Positions 1-11,982 of a stretch of 64,000 nt of DNA are shown in pieces; within the stretch, counting starts at the first letter, position 1; each line of letters begins with the position of its first letter. The stretch spans positions 9,982,001 to 10,046,000 of the forward strand of contig OZ316895.1 in assembly GCA_973895155.1 (NCBI GenBank), given 5' to 3'. Below the pieces are notes generated by a model, which was given only the letters and a program-made list of their open reading frames with translations, searched no databases and was not told the origin of the DNA. Made by a program: the position numbers and the translations under genes. Source of the DNA: Marsupella aquatica. Lineage: Eukaryota > Marchantiophyta.

Positions 1-1926
1 GGAATTTGAAATGGAAGATAATCTTGCTAAGGATACGGTAAAGTACAGGCTTTTGTGGAAGCTAATGGTTTGAATACCCTTAATGAGGGATTGGATCTGG
101 ATGGATGGCATATTTTGTTGTTCTCTTTGTGAACATTTTGAAAGATTGTACTGGATACAGGGTCGGGCCTAGTGGGCCAGATTTCTACTTCCTACTCAAG
201 GATGAGGGAAGTTGAAACGAGTTTCTGGTATATCGAGTACTACTTGCATCGGTATTATCTTTGGTTATGTTTTCGACAAGGTAAATGTCTCTTTAGAACT
301 TCAAGCAGTCTAATTGCATGCAAACGTAACTCGGTATTGAATGCTGACTGTAATAGGCCACGGTTGAAGATCCATATCCGTACTTGGTGGCCAGTGAGCC
401 GGATGAGGACAACATACTCCGAACTCGGACTTACGATGTCAGCATCACGTGAGTTGCTCTAACCGCGGAGCTACTACAGAATAAGCAGCGAAGGAAAGAA
501 TCGGAAAAAAACAAGAATAAATGCTGGAGCTTTTCTTTATACAATCGTCGATAACAGTCCCCCCCTCGTTCAATTGGATGAAGGTGGCGGGGCCCGGGAA
601 CGATGAAAGAGTCGTAGCTCTCTCTCTATCCATCGTTTCTTCGTTTATGCCCGTGAAGGCTTTTGTTCTATACGGTCCACAGCAAATTTACGTGGTTACC
701 CAATTGTCTTGTCTTGTTCACAGGTATGACAAATATTACCAAACTCCTCGAGTTTGGTTGACTGGATATGATGAGGTACGACTTCTTGCGACCCTATATC
801 TCGTGCAATTTCTTGGTTGAACCTGAAACTCCAAGTGATATTTATAGATTGCCATAGTAGGACGGAAGTCACATAAGGTCCCTGGAGTGTGCTTTCTAAG
901 TCGTCTATCATTTTGGAGTAAGCTAAGGAAAACAGGGCATACTACAGCCTTTTGTTAAAGAAGATGAACTTGCTCAAAAGTACCTATGGCTGTAAGGGTG
1001 TTCTGCCGTTGATGTTTGAATTGATGTTATGTTGCAAGAACAGTCGAAAATGTTGCTCAGGCCGGAGCTTGTATTGGAGGATGTCAGCCAAGACCATGCA
1101 CGGAAGACGGTAAGTCGGGAGAGTAACTTTCCTTTATTCAGACTTTGAGGGGGTTTACAAGGATGGGATCTACTCTTCGGATACTATCCCTTTCTTGTTT
1201 TTTCGTCAATTTTTGTTCTCTCTTATGTCCGACTGACAGTCCCCGGTCGGCTTTGGGGCCCTTGAATTCCTTCATAGTAATCCTACGGCAGAAAATACTA
1301 TTCTACGGCAGAAAACTGCGGAAGTTCAGCTAGGGGGTTATAATTGGGTGCACGATGCGACCTACTTGGCAAAGTTGCAAAGGTAACTCTCCTGATTGGT
1401 TTCAATCGCGTGCAGGTAACAATTGAGGATCATCCCCACATGGCTGGAAAACATGCGTCCGTACACCCATGCCGTCATGGTGCAGTCATGAAGAAGATTA
1501 TTGATGTTCTCATGTCTCGGGGGGTTGATCCAGAAGTTGACAAGTATGCATTCATCATCTTGGTGCCTGCAGTATGATAATGACTTTCTGAAACCAACTG
1601 ATAATTTGTAGTCACACGTGAGAGCAAGTCCTTTTGTTTGGTTTGGATTCTCTGGTGTCTTTGCAAATCCCCGTTGGGTTCTTGATATTGGGTGGCAAAT
1701 CTCGCAAACTTTTTGAAATAATGTCTGAAGGGCATTTATCAATTTATTGTAGCCAAGTTTTGAGAATTAGGAGTCTTCGTGGCTCTCGGGTACAGCTGCC
1801 TAAGTCTGCATATGCAATATGATGTGCAGGTATCTGTTTCTCTTTCTGAAGTTTGTAGCATCAGTGATTCCAACAATTGAGTATGATTACACCATGGACT
1901 TTGACCTGGGAGGTTCCCAGCAATAA
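1..1926 (+). CDS. ATG3: ATG3, autophagy E2-like conjugating enzyme (3' part of gene)
   Basis: ATG3 transfers ATG8 from the E1 ATG7 to phosphatidylethanolamine during autophagosome formation in the cytosol. The gene enters from the left edge. I assemble six coding exons: 1-37, 357-448, 724-775, 1044-1109, 1416-1543 and 1830-1926, all with GT-AG borders and matching phases, ending at TAA 1924-1926. Read together they give the family's landmarks: EPDEDNILRTRTYD, then YYQTPRVWLTGYDE, the active-site HPCRHGAVMKKI (catalytic Cys in HPC) and the C-terminal EYDYTMDFDLGG. No frameshift or stop is seen, so the gene looks functional. The N-terminal part, including most of the ATG7-binding region, lies outside the window. 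Exon 5 must end at 1543 rather than at the later GT at 1563, because only the 1543/1830 junction restores the conserved K-Y-L-F stretch. The assignment is very secure. Confidence 0.96.
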
Positions 1927-4900
1927 TCACAGGTGCTCATATGTTTAATTTGGGTCCATTGTCGTCCGATTTTCTGTGAGGGGATGATGTTCATTTTGTC
2001 TGTATCTTGGTTAGTTTTCAATGAAGTTTGTTGTCTTTGTGAAGTGAAATCAATTGTGGAACGAGATTTTCTCATCATTCTTCAATTTTGTCAACCTGTA
2101 TCTTGGTGCAGGACCCTGGCAGTTCATCGTCTGAATCATGACCATGTGAACTAATGACGATGGTATGAACTGCTCAAAACAGGTGGTTGGGGTGGCCTGA
2201 GAACTTTTACTTGCTGTACAGCCATTGCCAGTAGTATAGGGCTTTACTTCTGTAATTCACTCCCAAACACTTCCATATTTAGTAGTTTGGGGTGGACTCA
2301 TCAAACCTCGGTAACGAAGGTGTTATCTAAATCTTTCGGCGGTTGGTTACTGCCATTGCACTTTTAATTGCGAAAGTGCCAGAAGTGCAAATAGCTTCAG
2401 TACCTGCCCCGTGTGCTGATTGACAACTACTGCTGCTGGGTCTTGGATTTATGATCTCCTAATGGAGCTCTGTTCAGTGAGTCACCTGGGATATCCAGTT
2501 CCCGACCACACTTGGCACATCTTTGATGCCGTCACTGAATGTGCAGCCGCCCCTGGTAACAATATTTTGGACTGCCTTTAAATGGGTGATTGACGTATCT
2601 TGTTTTGACGCGCCAGAAAGTAGTTGTGGAGCAGCCATAAATGGCTTTTATGCCAGCTATCCAGACTATCCTAGGAAGGGACTTACTTGGTTAGAGGGTC
2701 AACAGCTGAAGTTTGTGGACCTGAACCGAGTGTTGTGTTTGAGGACTTGTCATCGTAAACCCTAAAATCTCTCCCCCCTTTCCATTCTGAAGAAAAGTTC
2801 CCCATGGAAGTCGGTTTTCGTGAGGTGCGGGTTTTGTACAGCAGCAACTGCAACAGTGAAGCTTTCCAGAATGCGAGGCCACTCAGAAACAAAGCCGACT
2901 GGATGATTTACAGCCTTCTGAGCATGCAAAGCTGGGTGATGCTTTTGAAGGGTACCGCTGATTGTATGATGTTGACTCTCAGCTTACTGAAAAATCTCAA
3001 CTGTAGAATGTGAGTAGCCCTGAACGCTTCCTTCGTTGGGTTGACTTTGAGGGGATTGCTTCAGCAGAATTCACCTCATTTGGGTCTGTTAGTTCCAGTG
3101 TAAAGTCACAATACAGGTTAGTTTGTGTTGATCATTTGTAGTTACAATGAACCTGGCTGCTTCAATGGTATGCAGGATCAGAATTGTTGGTGCCTTTCTT
3201 GAGTTTGCCCTCCAAGATAGGCTTGAAGGCGTCTGTAATTTAAAATTGATGGTGATGAAGTAGATTAGATATTCATTACGTTCACCAAATTGGGCTGAAT
3301 GGGCTTGCAAGCTTCATGAAATAAAAAGAGCCTTCCCTGCTTGGTAATGCTGGCACATCGGTTGTTGTCAGCTCCGGCACTGGAAAGCATTTGCATATAC
3401 TGTACGTCCTTGTTGTAAATAGTCTATAAATGTATTCTTAAAATTGCAAGCAGCGTTACCTGTTGGCATCCACAGGAGTAAAGAATCTTCATCTCTATCA
3501 GATTTGAATTGCTAGACGAACATTAGGGTTACTTTCAACGTGTTCGTCACCAACTTTTACTGGAAGGCTTCCTGGCACAACGCACAGCCTGTTTTTTCCT
3601 GTACTTCCGTCATAGGAGTAGTATAAAGTTTTCTAAAGTACCGTGACACTCGGCAATACCTTCACATACAGCACAAGGAAGTTTCTAGAGAGGGTTTGTT
3701 TTCAAGATTTTGTTCTTAAAGCCCAGAGCTCTCTCAGGGGCTTAGCGTGACGTGCAATACTGGGGAAAGGACGAGTTGAGAACTGCGGTAAGTGCACAAA
3801 TCAATTGGTATTGTAAAGATTTATGCACCGTTACTTGATGTGAAAACTTGTCATAGAAAGGGATGTCCTAGAATGCATGTGTACACCAAGGATTATGAAA
3901 GGGCAATTGCCAAGAAAATGCTCTTTAAGAAAGCTTCCCCAGAAGTACGGCAATGACAACCCAATTGGCTCCAAGATTCGGACAAGACAAGCATGGTAGA
4001 GCCCTCCCTGGGGAGGAGTTCCCCAAATGAAAGACCCTCAGGCATTCATTCTGGAGAACACCCTCCATGGACAGCTTTAACTTATACTTGCTTAGACATC
4101 CTTTTGGACAGACGCACATGTCAGGCAGGTGGAAACCACCAAATAACAGTGCTCTGTAGATGTGACTTGTCCATGCTTGAAATGTTGACAACATTACTCG
4201 GCCTGGGGTCTTGTAAAGATTCCGTTGGAGAATATCCTTGAGGAGGCTTTAGGAGGAGGGGTTTAGGGCTATGAGAGTGCTTGGGTTACTCAATACAAAG
4301 AAAAAACAGATATTTCTGCCCTCAATTTGCCAACTCGGTGTCTAGTTAAGAGGATTAGTTGCCCAATCTAATATTTTCCTTCAATCTATGGAAATTGAAT
4401 AGTTCACTTGTGTACATCAAAAGGTGATCACAAAAGATTTGCCTGGGAAGTCGCCAGTCACGCTATTTTATGAGAGAAAATGGCTCCCACCCACTTGCCA
4501 ACCAATCAACAAACCAACCAACTAATCCTCTGGAACACCCACATATCTGGCAGGTTGAAATTGACAAATAATTTCCCAGGCTAGGGCCAACTGTTTAATT
4601 CTTTATTGCTCACTGAAAAGTCCATTTGCAGGAAAAACAAATTAGAAACCAGTGTTATTTTTGTGCGGTTCTCTCCTCAAAAATAATGGTGACAGTATGA
4701 GTGGGCCGAGGTCTTGTAAAGAGTCCCTTAGAGGAGAGATCTTTAAGAGTTTAGGAGGATGGGTTAGGTTGACAAGTTGTGTAGCATAGCCCCTCCCTTG
4801 AGGGGATTATAGGTTGCAATCCCCTATGGCGATCAGCGCGCGCAAGGGAATAAAGAGGGCATGGATTACCAAGCCTAAATTCAACAAGTACCGGAATATT

Positions 4901-5785
4901 AGGCTTGGGAGGAGCTAAGGTTCTGATCACCCCAGTGGAAACACAATCATGGAAGATTCACAAGGATGGTAAGTTACAAATTAGTGTAGGAACCATGCTC
5001 CCACCCACCGACCCACTAGGCGCCTGCATCTTGACAAATGCGAGGAAGGTGAACCAAAGCTAAGGCTACGTACAGCTGCAGTCGTTCACAACATCAGCGA
5101 AGTGCAGATTGAACACATTGTAGCATTAGAGCCCAGTAGTTGGAGAATCACATATTCCAGCTAATTATATAAAACTTTTTTTTAGCAAAGTTCACAAACA
5201 TGTCTAGTTGGAGAATTGGATAGTTTAATATGTAAACTTCTTTCAAGGGCGTTGCTAAACTAGCAAACACTTCCTTCTGTTTGATCAATTGTTGAAGATT
5301 AGCAGTCTACAACTCTGCCAACAATTATAGGAGCAATGTAGGTAAATTTGTTTGACTTAGACCCAACTACAATGAAACTCCACACAACGTAAAGTTGACA
5401 GATCACCATTCACAAGATGAAAAAGCTGTATAGAAGTGGACAACAATTCACTGTACCACAAGGACAGAGCACGGAGATGAGGCGACGTCGGGATTCCTTC
5501 TTGACCAACACAAGGCCGCGCCATCCAGGCAGCCAAAACACTTGTGAAGGGGACCAGAGCTCCACTGAATTTTGACTTGTAGCGATGCATGCCTTCTCTC
5601 ACATCAGTGCCCCGTCACCAATATAGACTTGTTTTGTCCTTGTAGAACTCTTGGAGACGCAGCCGCATTGACAGTGGTCTTTCCATGCTGAATGGGTGCT
5701 ACTACGGAATTGCTTGTACACAAAGCTCCCCTAGCATCAAAGCAGGAGGCAAAAAAAAGTTGTCCATGAGCATGCCATAGCCTTG
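1927..5785. other. ATG3 3' flank and gene-poor DNA
   Basis: The first few hundred bases are probably the ATG3 3' UTR. Beyond that I recognise no conserved protein on either strand. Short open frames at 2523-2765 and 3993-4241 show no family motif or splice-supported extension. AT-rich stretches and phrases such as 'ggaggatgggttagg' recur near 4250 and 4755, suggesting old repeat debris. Confidence 0.5.
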
Positions 5786-6027
5786 GGGAGATCACTATGT
5801 GGAAGGCCATGCATCATGTGCAATGATTTGAATTATTTATGATGCCCCTAATCACTTTAAACAAAATTGTATGACATCAATAATATGATGACATGTATGT
5901 ATTTTGCAGTTAAAAAACCCTATATTTCTACTAACAACTTAAATGATTAAAATGACCCTATACTTTATTGCATGTGATGTATGACTTCCATGAAAGTGAC
6001 GCCCACCCTGAGACGGTATGAAAGCTA
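5786..6027 (+). repeat. Dispersed repeat, copy 1 (relative at 40205-40545)
   Basis: Shared words occur in the same order at both places: 'tcactatgtggaaggccat' here and 'tcactatatggagggccat' at 40212, then a low-complexity A/T section, then 'acttccatgaaagtgacgcc' here and 'acttccgtggaagtgaaccc' at 40510, ending in 'cctgagac' and 'cctgagag'. It adjoins the 3' side of the copia pseudogene and may have truncated it. It could be a MITE, a solo LTR or another non-autonomous element; no terminal repeats were resolved. Confidence 0.55.
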
Positions 6028-9000
6028 GCAAACTTGTCAAAATTTGATTTCTCCACGACAAAAATATTGTTACCCAGCCATAGATCTTGACAGTCAAGCT
6101 TGAATGCAAATCACAATGAACTTTAAGTCTCCACAGCTTCTGCTGCTGCAACATACTCTGCTTCTATAGTAGACTGAGATATACACTTCTGCAAGGTAGA
6201 TTTCCAACTGATACATCCTCCTCCAAGAGTAAATACAAACCCAGTTGTAGACCTCCTTGTGTCTAGACAGCCTCCATAGTCAGAATCTACATAGCCAACT
6301 AACATTCTATTTGATCTGTTATCAAATAGTAATCCATAGTCCCGTGTTCTCTTCACATACCTGAGAATCCATTTCACAGCTTCCCAATGTACCTTCCCTG
6401 GATTTGACATGAATCTGCTCACCTCGCCCATCGCTAGGGCTAAGTCATGCCTAGTACAAGTCATCAAATACATCAAACTGCCTACTGCCTTCTCATAAGG
6501 ACTCTTAGCCATCAAATCTTTCTCCATAGCATCCGTAGGATAGAAAACCGATGATAACTTGAAATGTGAAGCTAAAGGAATACTCACTGGCTTGCAGTTC
6601 TCCATGTTGAATCGTGCAAGTACTTTCCTCGCGTACTGGCCTTGACTCAAGCACAACTATCCAGTATCAGAGTTCCTAAAAAAATCCATCCCTAAGATCC
6701 TCTTGGCTTTACCAAGATTCTTCATCCTGAATTCAACACTCAATTTCGCCTAGAGACTGTCAATCTCAGATTGATCTTTAGCCACAATCAGCATGTCATC
6801 CACATAGATCACCAGAATGATGAAACCAAACACATCATTTTTGACTGATTTTGTATACACACAAGGATCATACACCATCCTTGTAAAACCTTGAGCAAAC
6901 ATGAAATCATCAAACCGCTTGTTCCACTGTCTGGGAGACTGCTTCAATCCATACAAGGACTTGAGCAATCTGCAAACTAAGTTCTATTGGCCCTTCTTTA
7001 TAAAGCCTAGTGGTTGTCTCATGAAGATCATCTCTTCTAAGTTGCCATAGAGAAAAGCAGTAACAACATCCATCTGATCCATCACCAGACCAAAAAACAC
7101 AACAAGTTGACACAAGATCCGAATTGTGGAATACTAAGCCACCGATGAAAAGACCTCATTGTAATCCACTCCTTTATTTTGAGTGAATCCCTTGGCAACA
7201 AGCCTTGCCTTGTAGATCTTGTCTCCACCCTCTAAAGGACTGTCCTTCAACTTGTAAATCCACTTGCTGTCCACCACTTGCTGACCTCTTGGAAACTCCA
7301 CCAGCTCCCATGTCTTGTTGTCACTCAAAGATTGCAAATCCCTCTGCATTGCTGCATTCCACTCATGCTTCTGCTCTGACGCACAAGCCTCACTGTACGA
7401 AGAAGGCTCTCCTTCTTCCAAGATCAAAGCCATGTCACCATCATCAGATGCAATGTCAATATCATCTAGCTTAGATGAGTCTGCCCATTGACCATACCTG
7501 GTAGGAGCTCTAGTAGAACGACTGGAAGTTCTTCTAGTAGATGACTCAGGCTGATCTGCTGCTGCTGCTGGTTGAATTTGAGGTACCCCAACAACAATCT
7601 GCTTCTCTTGTTCCATCACAGGAACTAGCTCCAAGCCCGAAGCTTCTCCATCTCTCCTGTCATGAACAACATCATGACTAATCTCTCCCTCAACCCGGTC
7701 CGGGATGGGAGATTTCCCCTTGTCAGTATGGGAGTCCTGAGAACTCTCCCCCTCCTTTGATGATCTGGATTCATTAAAGGACACATCTCTACTGACAATT
7801 AGTTTATAGGTTACTGGATCCCATAACCTATAACCCTTCACACCTTTCTGATAGCCAAGGAAAATGCACTTCTTTGACTTGGACTCCAGCTTGGATCGAA
7901 GCTGGGAAGGTGTAAGCACATAAGCATCACATCCAAAAATCCTTAGATGTGAGTAATCTGCTGGACGCCCATACCTCATTTCAAATGGCGTCTTGAATCC
8001 AATAGAACTGGATGGAGAAAAATTTACCAAATAAGTTGCAGTGTTGACAACTTCAACCCAAAACTCATGTGGTAAGCATGATTGACTCAACATACTCCTC
8101 GAGCGTTCCAATAGTGTTCGGTTGAGTCTCTCAGAAACACCATTTTGCTAAGGAGTATAATTTGTTGTGAGATGGCAGGTAATCCCTTGCTCCTTACAAT
8201 ACGTTCCAAATTCACCAGAACTGTATTCACCACCGTTATCTGATCGAAGATATTTCACCTTATTACCAGTCTGATTCTCAACTTGGGCTTTCCACTCCTT
8301 AAAAGTGGCAAAAACATCGGACTTATTGTGTAGAAAGTATATCCACACATACCTTGAGTAATCGTCAATGAATGTGACATAGTATAACCATCCAATATGT
8401 GAGGGAGTAGGGGCTGGACCCCACACATCACTATGTACATACTCAAGTACCTCCTTGCTGGTGTGAGTTCCAACTCCAAAGGGTTTCCTGTGCTGCTTCC
8501 CTAGCACACAGTGCTCACAAAATTTTAACTTACAAGATTGCAAATTAGAAAGTAATCCTTTCTTCTAAAGAATAACCAAACCTTTTTCACTCATGTGGCC
8601 TAAACGGAAGTGCCACAGTCGGGCCGTCTCCTCATGAGATAAGGTTACATTGGCTTCATCACAGACTACACTGCCTTCCAAAACGTATAGATTGCTATGT
8701 CTCTTTCCCTTCAATACAACTTTAGTACCAATTGAAACCTGAAGGACACCATTAGCAAAACTCCACTCATGGCCATTTGCTTCTAAAACTCTAAGTGAAA
8801 TAAGATTTTTCATCATGCTGGGAATATGTCTCACATTCCTCAACGTTCTCACAACACCATCAAACATCTGAAATCTTACAGATCCAAGTCCAACAACTTG
8901 ACATGGGATTTCATTTCCCATCAACACTGACCCGTTGGAAACCGTGTAAGAACTGAAAAAATCTCTCCTAGAGCAAATTTGAGAAGTACATGCACTATCT

Positions 9001-9410
9001 AGAATCCAGTCATCACTACCTAGATTTGACACTACGTTGAGAGGATAACCTTGATATCACAATATGTCATCATCATCGAGTAAATCTACCTCATGCGAGC
9101 TCGATGCTGTGTTAGCAGATGCAGTAGGGACCTTTACTCGACAATCCCTTTTCATGTGACTAGGCTTGCCACAATTCCAACATGCAAGAGGCTTCCTCTC
9201 TTGTGATTTCCCTCTGGATTTAGATCTCCCCCGTGATGTAGATCTAAACTTGTTCTGCCCATTCGTGCGCTGCGCTGGTCTCTCACGGTTCATGTTCAGC
9301 GCAGTGCCAGAAGAAGATGCTGTATGTAACTCCGTGTTGAAAACAAATGTAGGTGTCATGAAGGAGATTCTTAGGTACATGGCAGTTCCGTTCGAGGAAG
9401 ACCAGCTCAC
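6026..9410 (-). mobile_element. Ty1/copia retrotransposon, truncated at both ends
   Basis: A minus-strand copia internal region in the order gag zinc knuckle, GAG-pre-integrase, integrase, reverse transcriptase, RNase H, which is the diagnostic copia order. I find no LTR pair. There is no tRNA-Met-type primer site to the right, where the 5' part of gag is missing, and no clear polypurine tract to the left. The left side runs into a different dispersed repeat and the right side into an unrelated plus-strand coding-like segment, so the element is a fragment. It is non-autonomous now. Confidence 0.9.
6123..9410 (-). pseudogene. Copia gag-pol polyprotein, in one frame with seven stops
   Basis: Reading leftwards: CCHC knuckle CWNCGKPSHMKRDC (about 9180-9139), the protease-side motif DWILDSACTSQICS, WHFRLGHMSEKGL, integrase Cys motif CEHCVLGKQHRKPFG with YVHSDVWGP and YLRSDNGGEYSS, reverse transcriptase with MDVVTAFLYGNLEE, KSLYGLKQSPRQW and VIYVDDMLIV, then RNase H with GYVDSDYGGCLDTRRSTTG and SQSTIEAEYVA. 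All these pieces lie in a single frame over about 3.3 kb with no indel. The frame is cut by TGA at 9057-9059 and by TAG at 8565, 8148, 7134, 6984, 6750 and 6657 (lower coordinates), ending with TAA at 6123. The TAG at 8148 replaces the first Gln of the conserved TPQQNGV integrase motif. Nonsense changes without frameshifts are unusual for random decay; see the findings. Confidence 0.93.
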
Positions 9411-9654
9411 TTACAAGGATAGGATGCATGAGTACATCCAGGTCACAAAGGGAGCTCGTCTAGAGCAACTAACCAGATTGAGACATGATTTCAAGATGCC
9501 ACTTGATATGTTGGTAGGGCTGACACATCAGCAATCCCAGTCCCTGATCGACAGGCTGAGGAGGAGCAGTGACCAGGGGCTGCTATCTGACGTCCCTGCC
9601 CAAACAACAACGGAACAACCCACCACATCCAAGTGGAAATTCAACGCGATGTGA
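9345..9654 (+). CDS. Coding-like fragment of unknown origin (possible last exon)
   Basis: An open plus-strand frame preceded by a plausible acceptor (aaatgtag at about 9350) and ending in TGA 9652-9654. The product is charged and non-repetitive, with segments such as VMKEILRYMAVPFEEDQ, MHEYIQVTKGARLEQLTRL and QQSQSLIDRLRRSSDQG, which look like real helical protein rather than chance translation. I do not recognise the family. It starts where the minus-strand copia gag becomes unrecognisable, so it may be a gene exon or another element into which the copia fragment inserted. The frame continues upstream to 9166 only as the antisense of gag. No partner exon was found. Confidence 0.4.
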
Positions 9655-10479
9655 CAGTTGTTTCCATGATGTAGTACAAGTTTCATTTTTCAGAACAATG
9701 TGGTGTATCATGCAAAAACAAATGACAAGTCCCAATAAAAATACCCATTGTCGGAAACATATTTATCTATATCAATAACTATCTACTTTTTAACACATTT
9801 TTTATTTGTATCAATAACTATCCACTTTTCAATCTCAATCGAATAAAAACAGGTGGGGGTCCATGAACTAATTTTCAATAAGTTTAGATAGCAAAGTGTT
9901 AGAACGGTGTAGCTATATCCTGACCTTTGAAAAATGAAGACTAGATGATCCTGTGGTGCTAAGGTCAAGGCTTTATCCTGAAAATTGAGGAAGATGTGAA
10001 GGCTGGATTTTTTTGGGCTAGCTTTGTGCAAAATAGTTCTAATCACTTACCCTAGGTTGAGGCATTTACAGAACTCTAATCACTTGCCCACCAAGTAATC
10101 AAAAATCCTGTATGGCATACAGGTCACCAACATGTAAACACTTTGGGGGCACTTGCTATTCCCATAATCTGTTTCCCGGAAGTAACCTTTTCCTGGGCAG
10201 AAATTACGTACTATACAGGTCCTGGAGGTCTGGTATGGGGTTCTAGCTTGAACCATCCTTCAAGAAAACTCATAAAACCTTCCCAAGTTGCCGTCGGTTA
10301 AATTTTCTTCACTTCTGATCATTGTGGTACATACTAGTAACTCCAGACGGTACGTCCATTATCCTATCTTACTAATAATTTGCAAACGGAAGCTACTTTT
10401 GAGGCCTAAGGTCTAGAAGGAAGCCTCTAGACCCTGACTCTACTCTAAGTCACAAACACAGAGACAGAAAGATGAACTG
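9655..10479. other. Intergenic, no gene recognised
   Basis: AT-rich DNA without a recognisable protein. It holds one dispersed 32-bp repeat (annotated separately) and two similar 'acacattttttatttgtatcaataact' style phrases near 9760-9810. Confidence 0.5.
9886..9917 (+). repeat. 32-bp dispersed repeat, copy 1
   Basis: Starts 'agatagcaaagtgttagaac' and matches 43722-43753 with one mismatch. The similarity fades quickly on both sides, so this may be the conserved core or end of an old element. Confidence 0.6.
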
Positions 10480-11010
10480 CAAGGTACTTTTTTGTCCCCA
10501 TCCCTCTCCCAAGGAACTGGTACTTGAGGCTAGTCAATCAAGTAACCAACCATAGTTTGTGTTGAAGAGGATCAGCCAGTTCCTCATCCCTCTCCAAAGG
10601 AACTGGTACTCGAGGCTAGTAAAATCAAGTAACCAACCATAGTTTGTGTTGACAAGGATGAAGGATCAGCCAGTTCCTCATCCCTCTCCCAAGGCTCTGG
10701 TACTCGAGGTTACCGGTAGTACAATCAAGTAACCAACCATAGTTTGTGTTGACGAGGATCAGCCAGTTCCTCATCCCTCTCCCAAGGAACTGGTACTCAA
10801 GGCTAGTCCAATGAAGTAAACCAACCATAGTTTGTGTTGAGGAGGATGAGAGGCTCAGCCAGTTGCAGTACTCGAGGCTAGTACAGTGAAGTAACCAACC
10901 ATAGTTGTGTTTAGAGGATGAGAGGATGAGCCAGTTGCGATACTCGAGGCTAGTACAATGAAGTAACCAACCATAGTTTGTGTTGACGAGGATGAGCATC
11001 TGAGCCAGTT
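10480..11010 (+). repeat. Degenerate tandem array, six units of about 70-100 bp
   Basis: Each unit contains 'aaccaaccatagtttgtgtt' followed by a 'gaggat...cagccagtt' segment and often 'cctctcccaaggaactggta'. The core word appears near 10543, 10633, 10731, 10817, 10892 and 10963, giving spacings of about 90, 98, 86, 75 and 71 bp. The array ends roughly 0.5 kb before the probable transcription start of the plastid pyruvate kinase gene. Confidence 0.85.
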
Positions 11011-11117
11011 GGTTAGTTGGTGGGTTGTTGTTGCCAATAACGAGGCGGACCGAACTATGGCGAAACCGAAGAAAGAAGCGAAGCTACAGAAGCGGTGATG
11101 CGCACCATCATGGCGAA

Positions 11118-11143
11118 CTGGACTGGACTGGACTGGACTGGAC
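11118..11143 (+). repeat. GGACT pentamer microsatellite
   Basis: A run of ggact pentamers (five in a row) in the presumed promoter of the pyruvate kinase gene. Its reverse complement has generated spurious Ser-Pro-Val reading frames. Confidence 0.85.
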
Positions 11144-11399
11144 TGGACAACAACGTAGCGTGCAAAATTGACGCAGGACGGAAGGAATTTCCCGCAGCAT
11201 CGGAATCGCCGATCCGAACGAGACATCGGAAGAGGAGGAGCAGAGCGGGGATTCCCGAGGACGCCCGCAGATTCTCGCGGCGGAGCAAACCATCATCGGT
11301 ACCTTCGGGTTTCGAAAAACAGAGGACAGCCGACGAAATAGTTAATTGATTCTTCTCGTTCCTCTTTGCCCGCCCCTTCCTTCCTTCCGTCCCTCCGTC

Positions 11400-11982
11400 G
11401 GTCAGTGAACCTCTCTGCATTGTGCGTATAACGAGCGAATCCCCGTGCTGAGTGTGATTTCTGCAGCGAGCCGCTTCGGTATGTTCGTCTCTGTCTCAAT
11501 GTTCTCCTTCGATGGCTTGGCTTTGATTTGGCGTGATGCTTTGATTTGATTGAGTACATTGGATTGACTGGTTATCCAGTGGTGCATGCTCTAAAGTCTG
11601 TCCGTCTCTTTCTTGCCCGCACTTCAGTGAGTTTTACTTTCTTTCTCTCTCTCGATTGCGACTGCCGCTGTTGTTGCTCTTGGAGTTGTTTGCTTCTTCT
11701 GATTATTCTGAATCTTCTTGCTCTTTCTTTGCCCGTCCCGTACAATTCTCTTCTTGTTGCGAGGTTTTCCTCGATGGCGCCATGGTCTGCTCGCTCGCTG
11801 CTGTTCATCTGATTTTCCACCGTTTCTTGGCCGCTTAACGTTGCTGGAATGATTGGACTGGTTGCATGCCAATCTTGCAGGTTTTGAAACGAAACTTGCA
11901 GTTTCAGGGGTTTAAGGCGCTTGGTCTATTTCTCGACGTGCGGGCCTTCTGAGTTTACGGGCGAACGCCGTGGGAGAAGAAA
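11400..11982 (+). promoter_or_regulatory. Probable 5' UTR of pyruvate kinase with a leader intron
   Basis: A C/T-rich start-like stretch (cttccttccttccgtccctc, about 11380-11400) precedes a leader. A good donor at 11479 (cg|gtatgt) and acceptor at 11880 (cttgcag) outline a 5' UTR intron of about 400 bp rich in T and C. Large leader introns are common in plant housekeeping genes. This is inferred from splice signals only; there is no transcript evidence. Confidence 0.5.

Noticed and set aside
6123-9410. Reassignment of UAG to glutamine in this organism, to explain the TAG-rich frames
   Set aside because: The pyruvate kinase gene and the FCP1-like gene both end properly at TAG, and host genes show no internal TAG, so TAG is a normal stop here.
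11055-11420. Minus-strand Ser/Pro/Val-rich frames upstream of pyruvate kinase
   Set aside because: They read through the GGACT microsatellite and the promoter region antisense to a real gene; there is no family resemblance.
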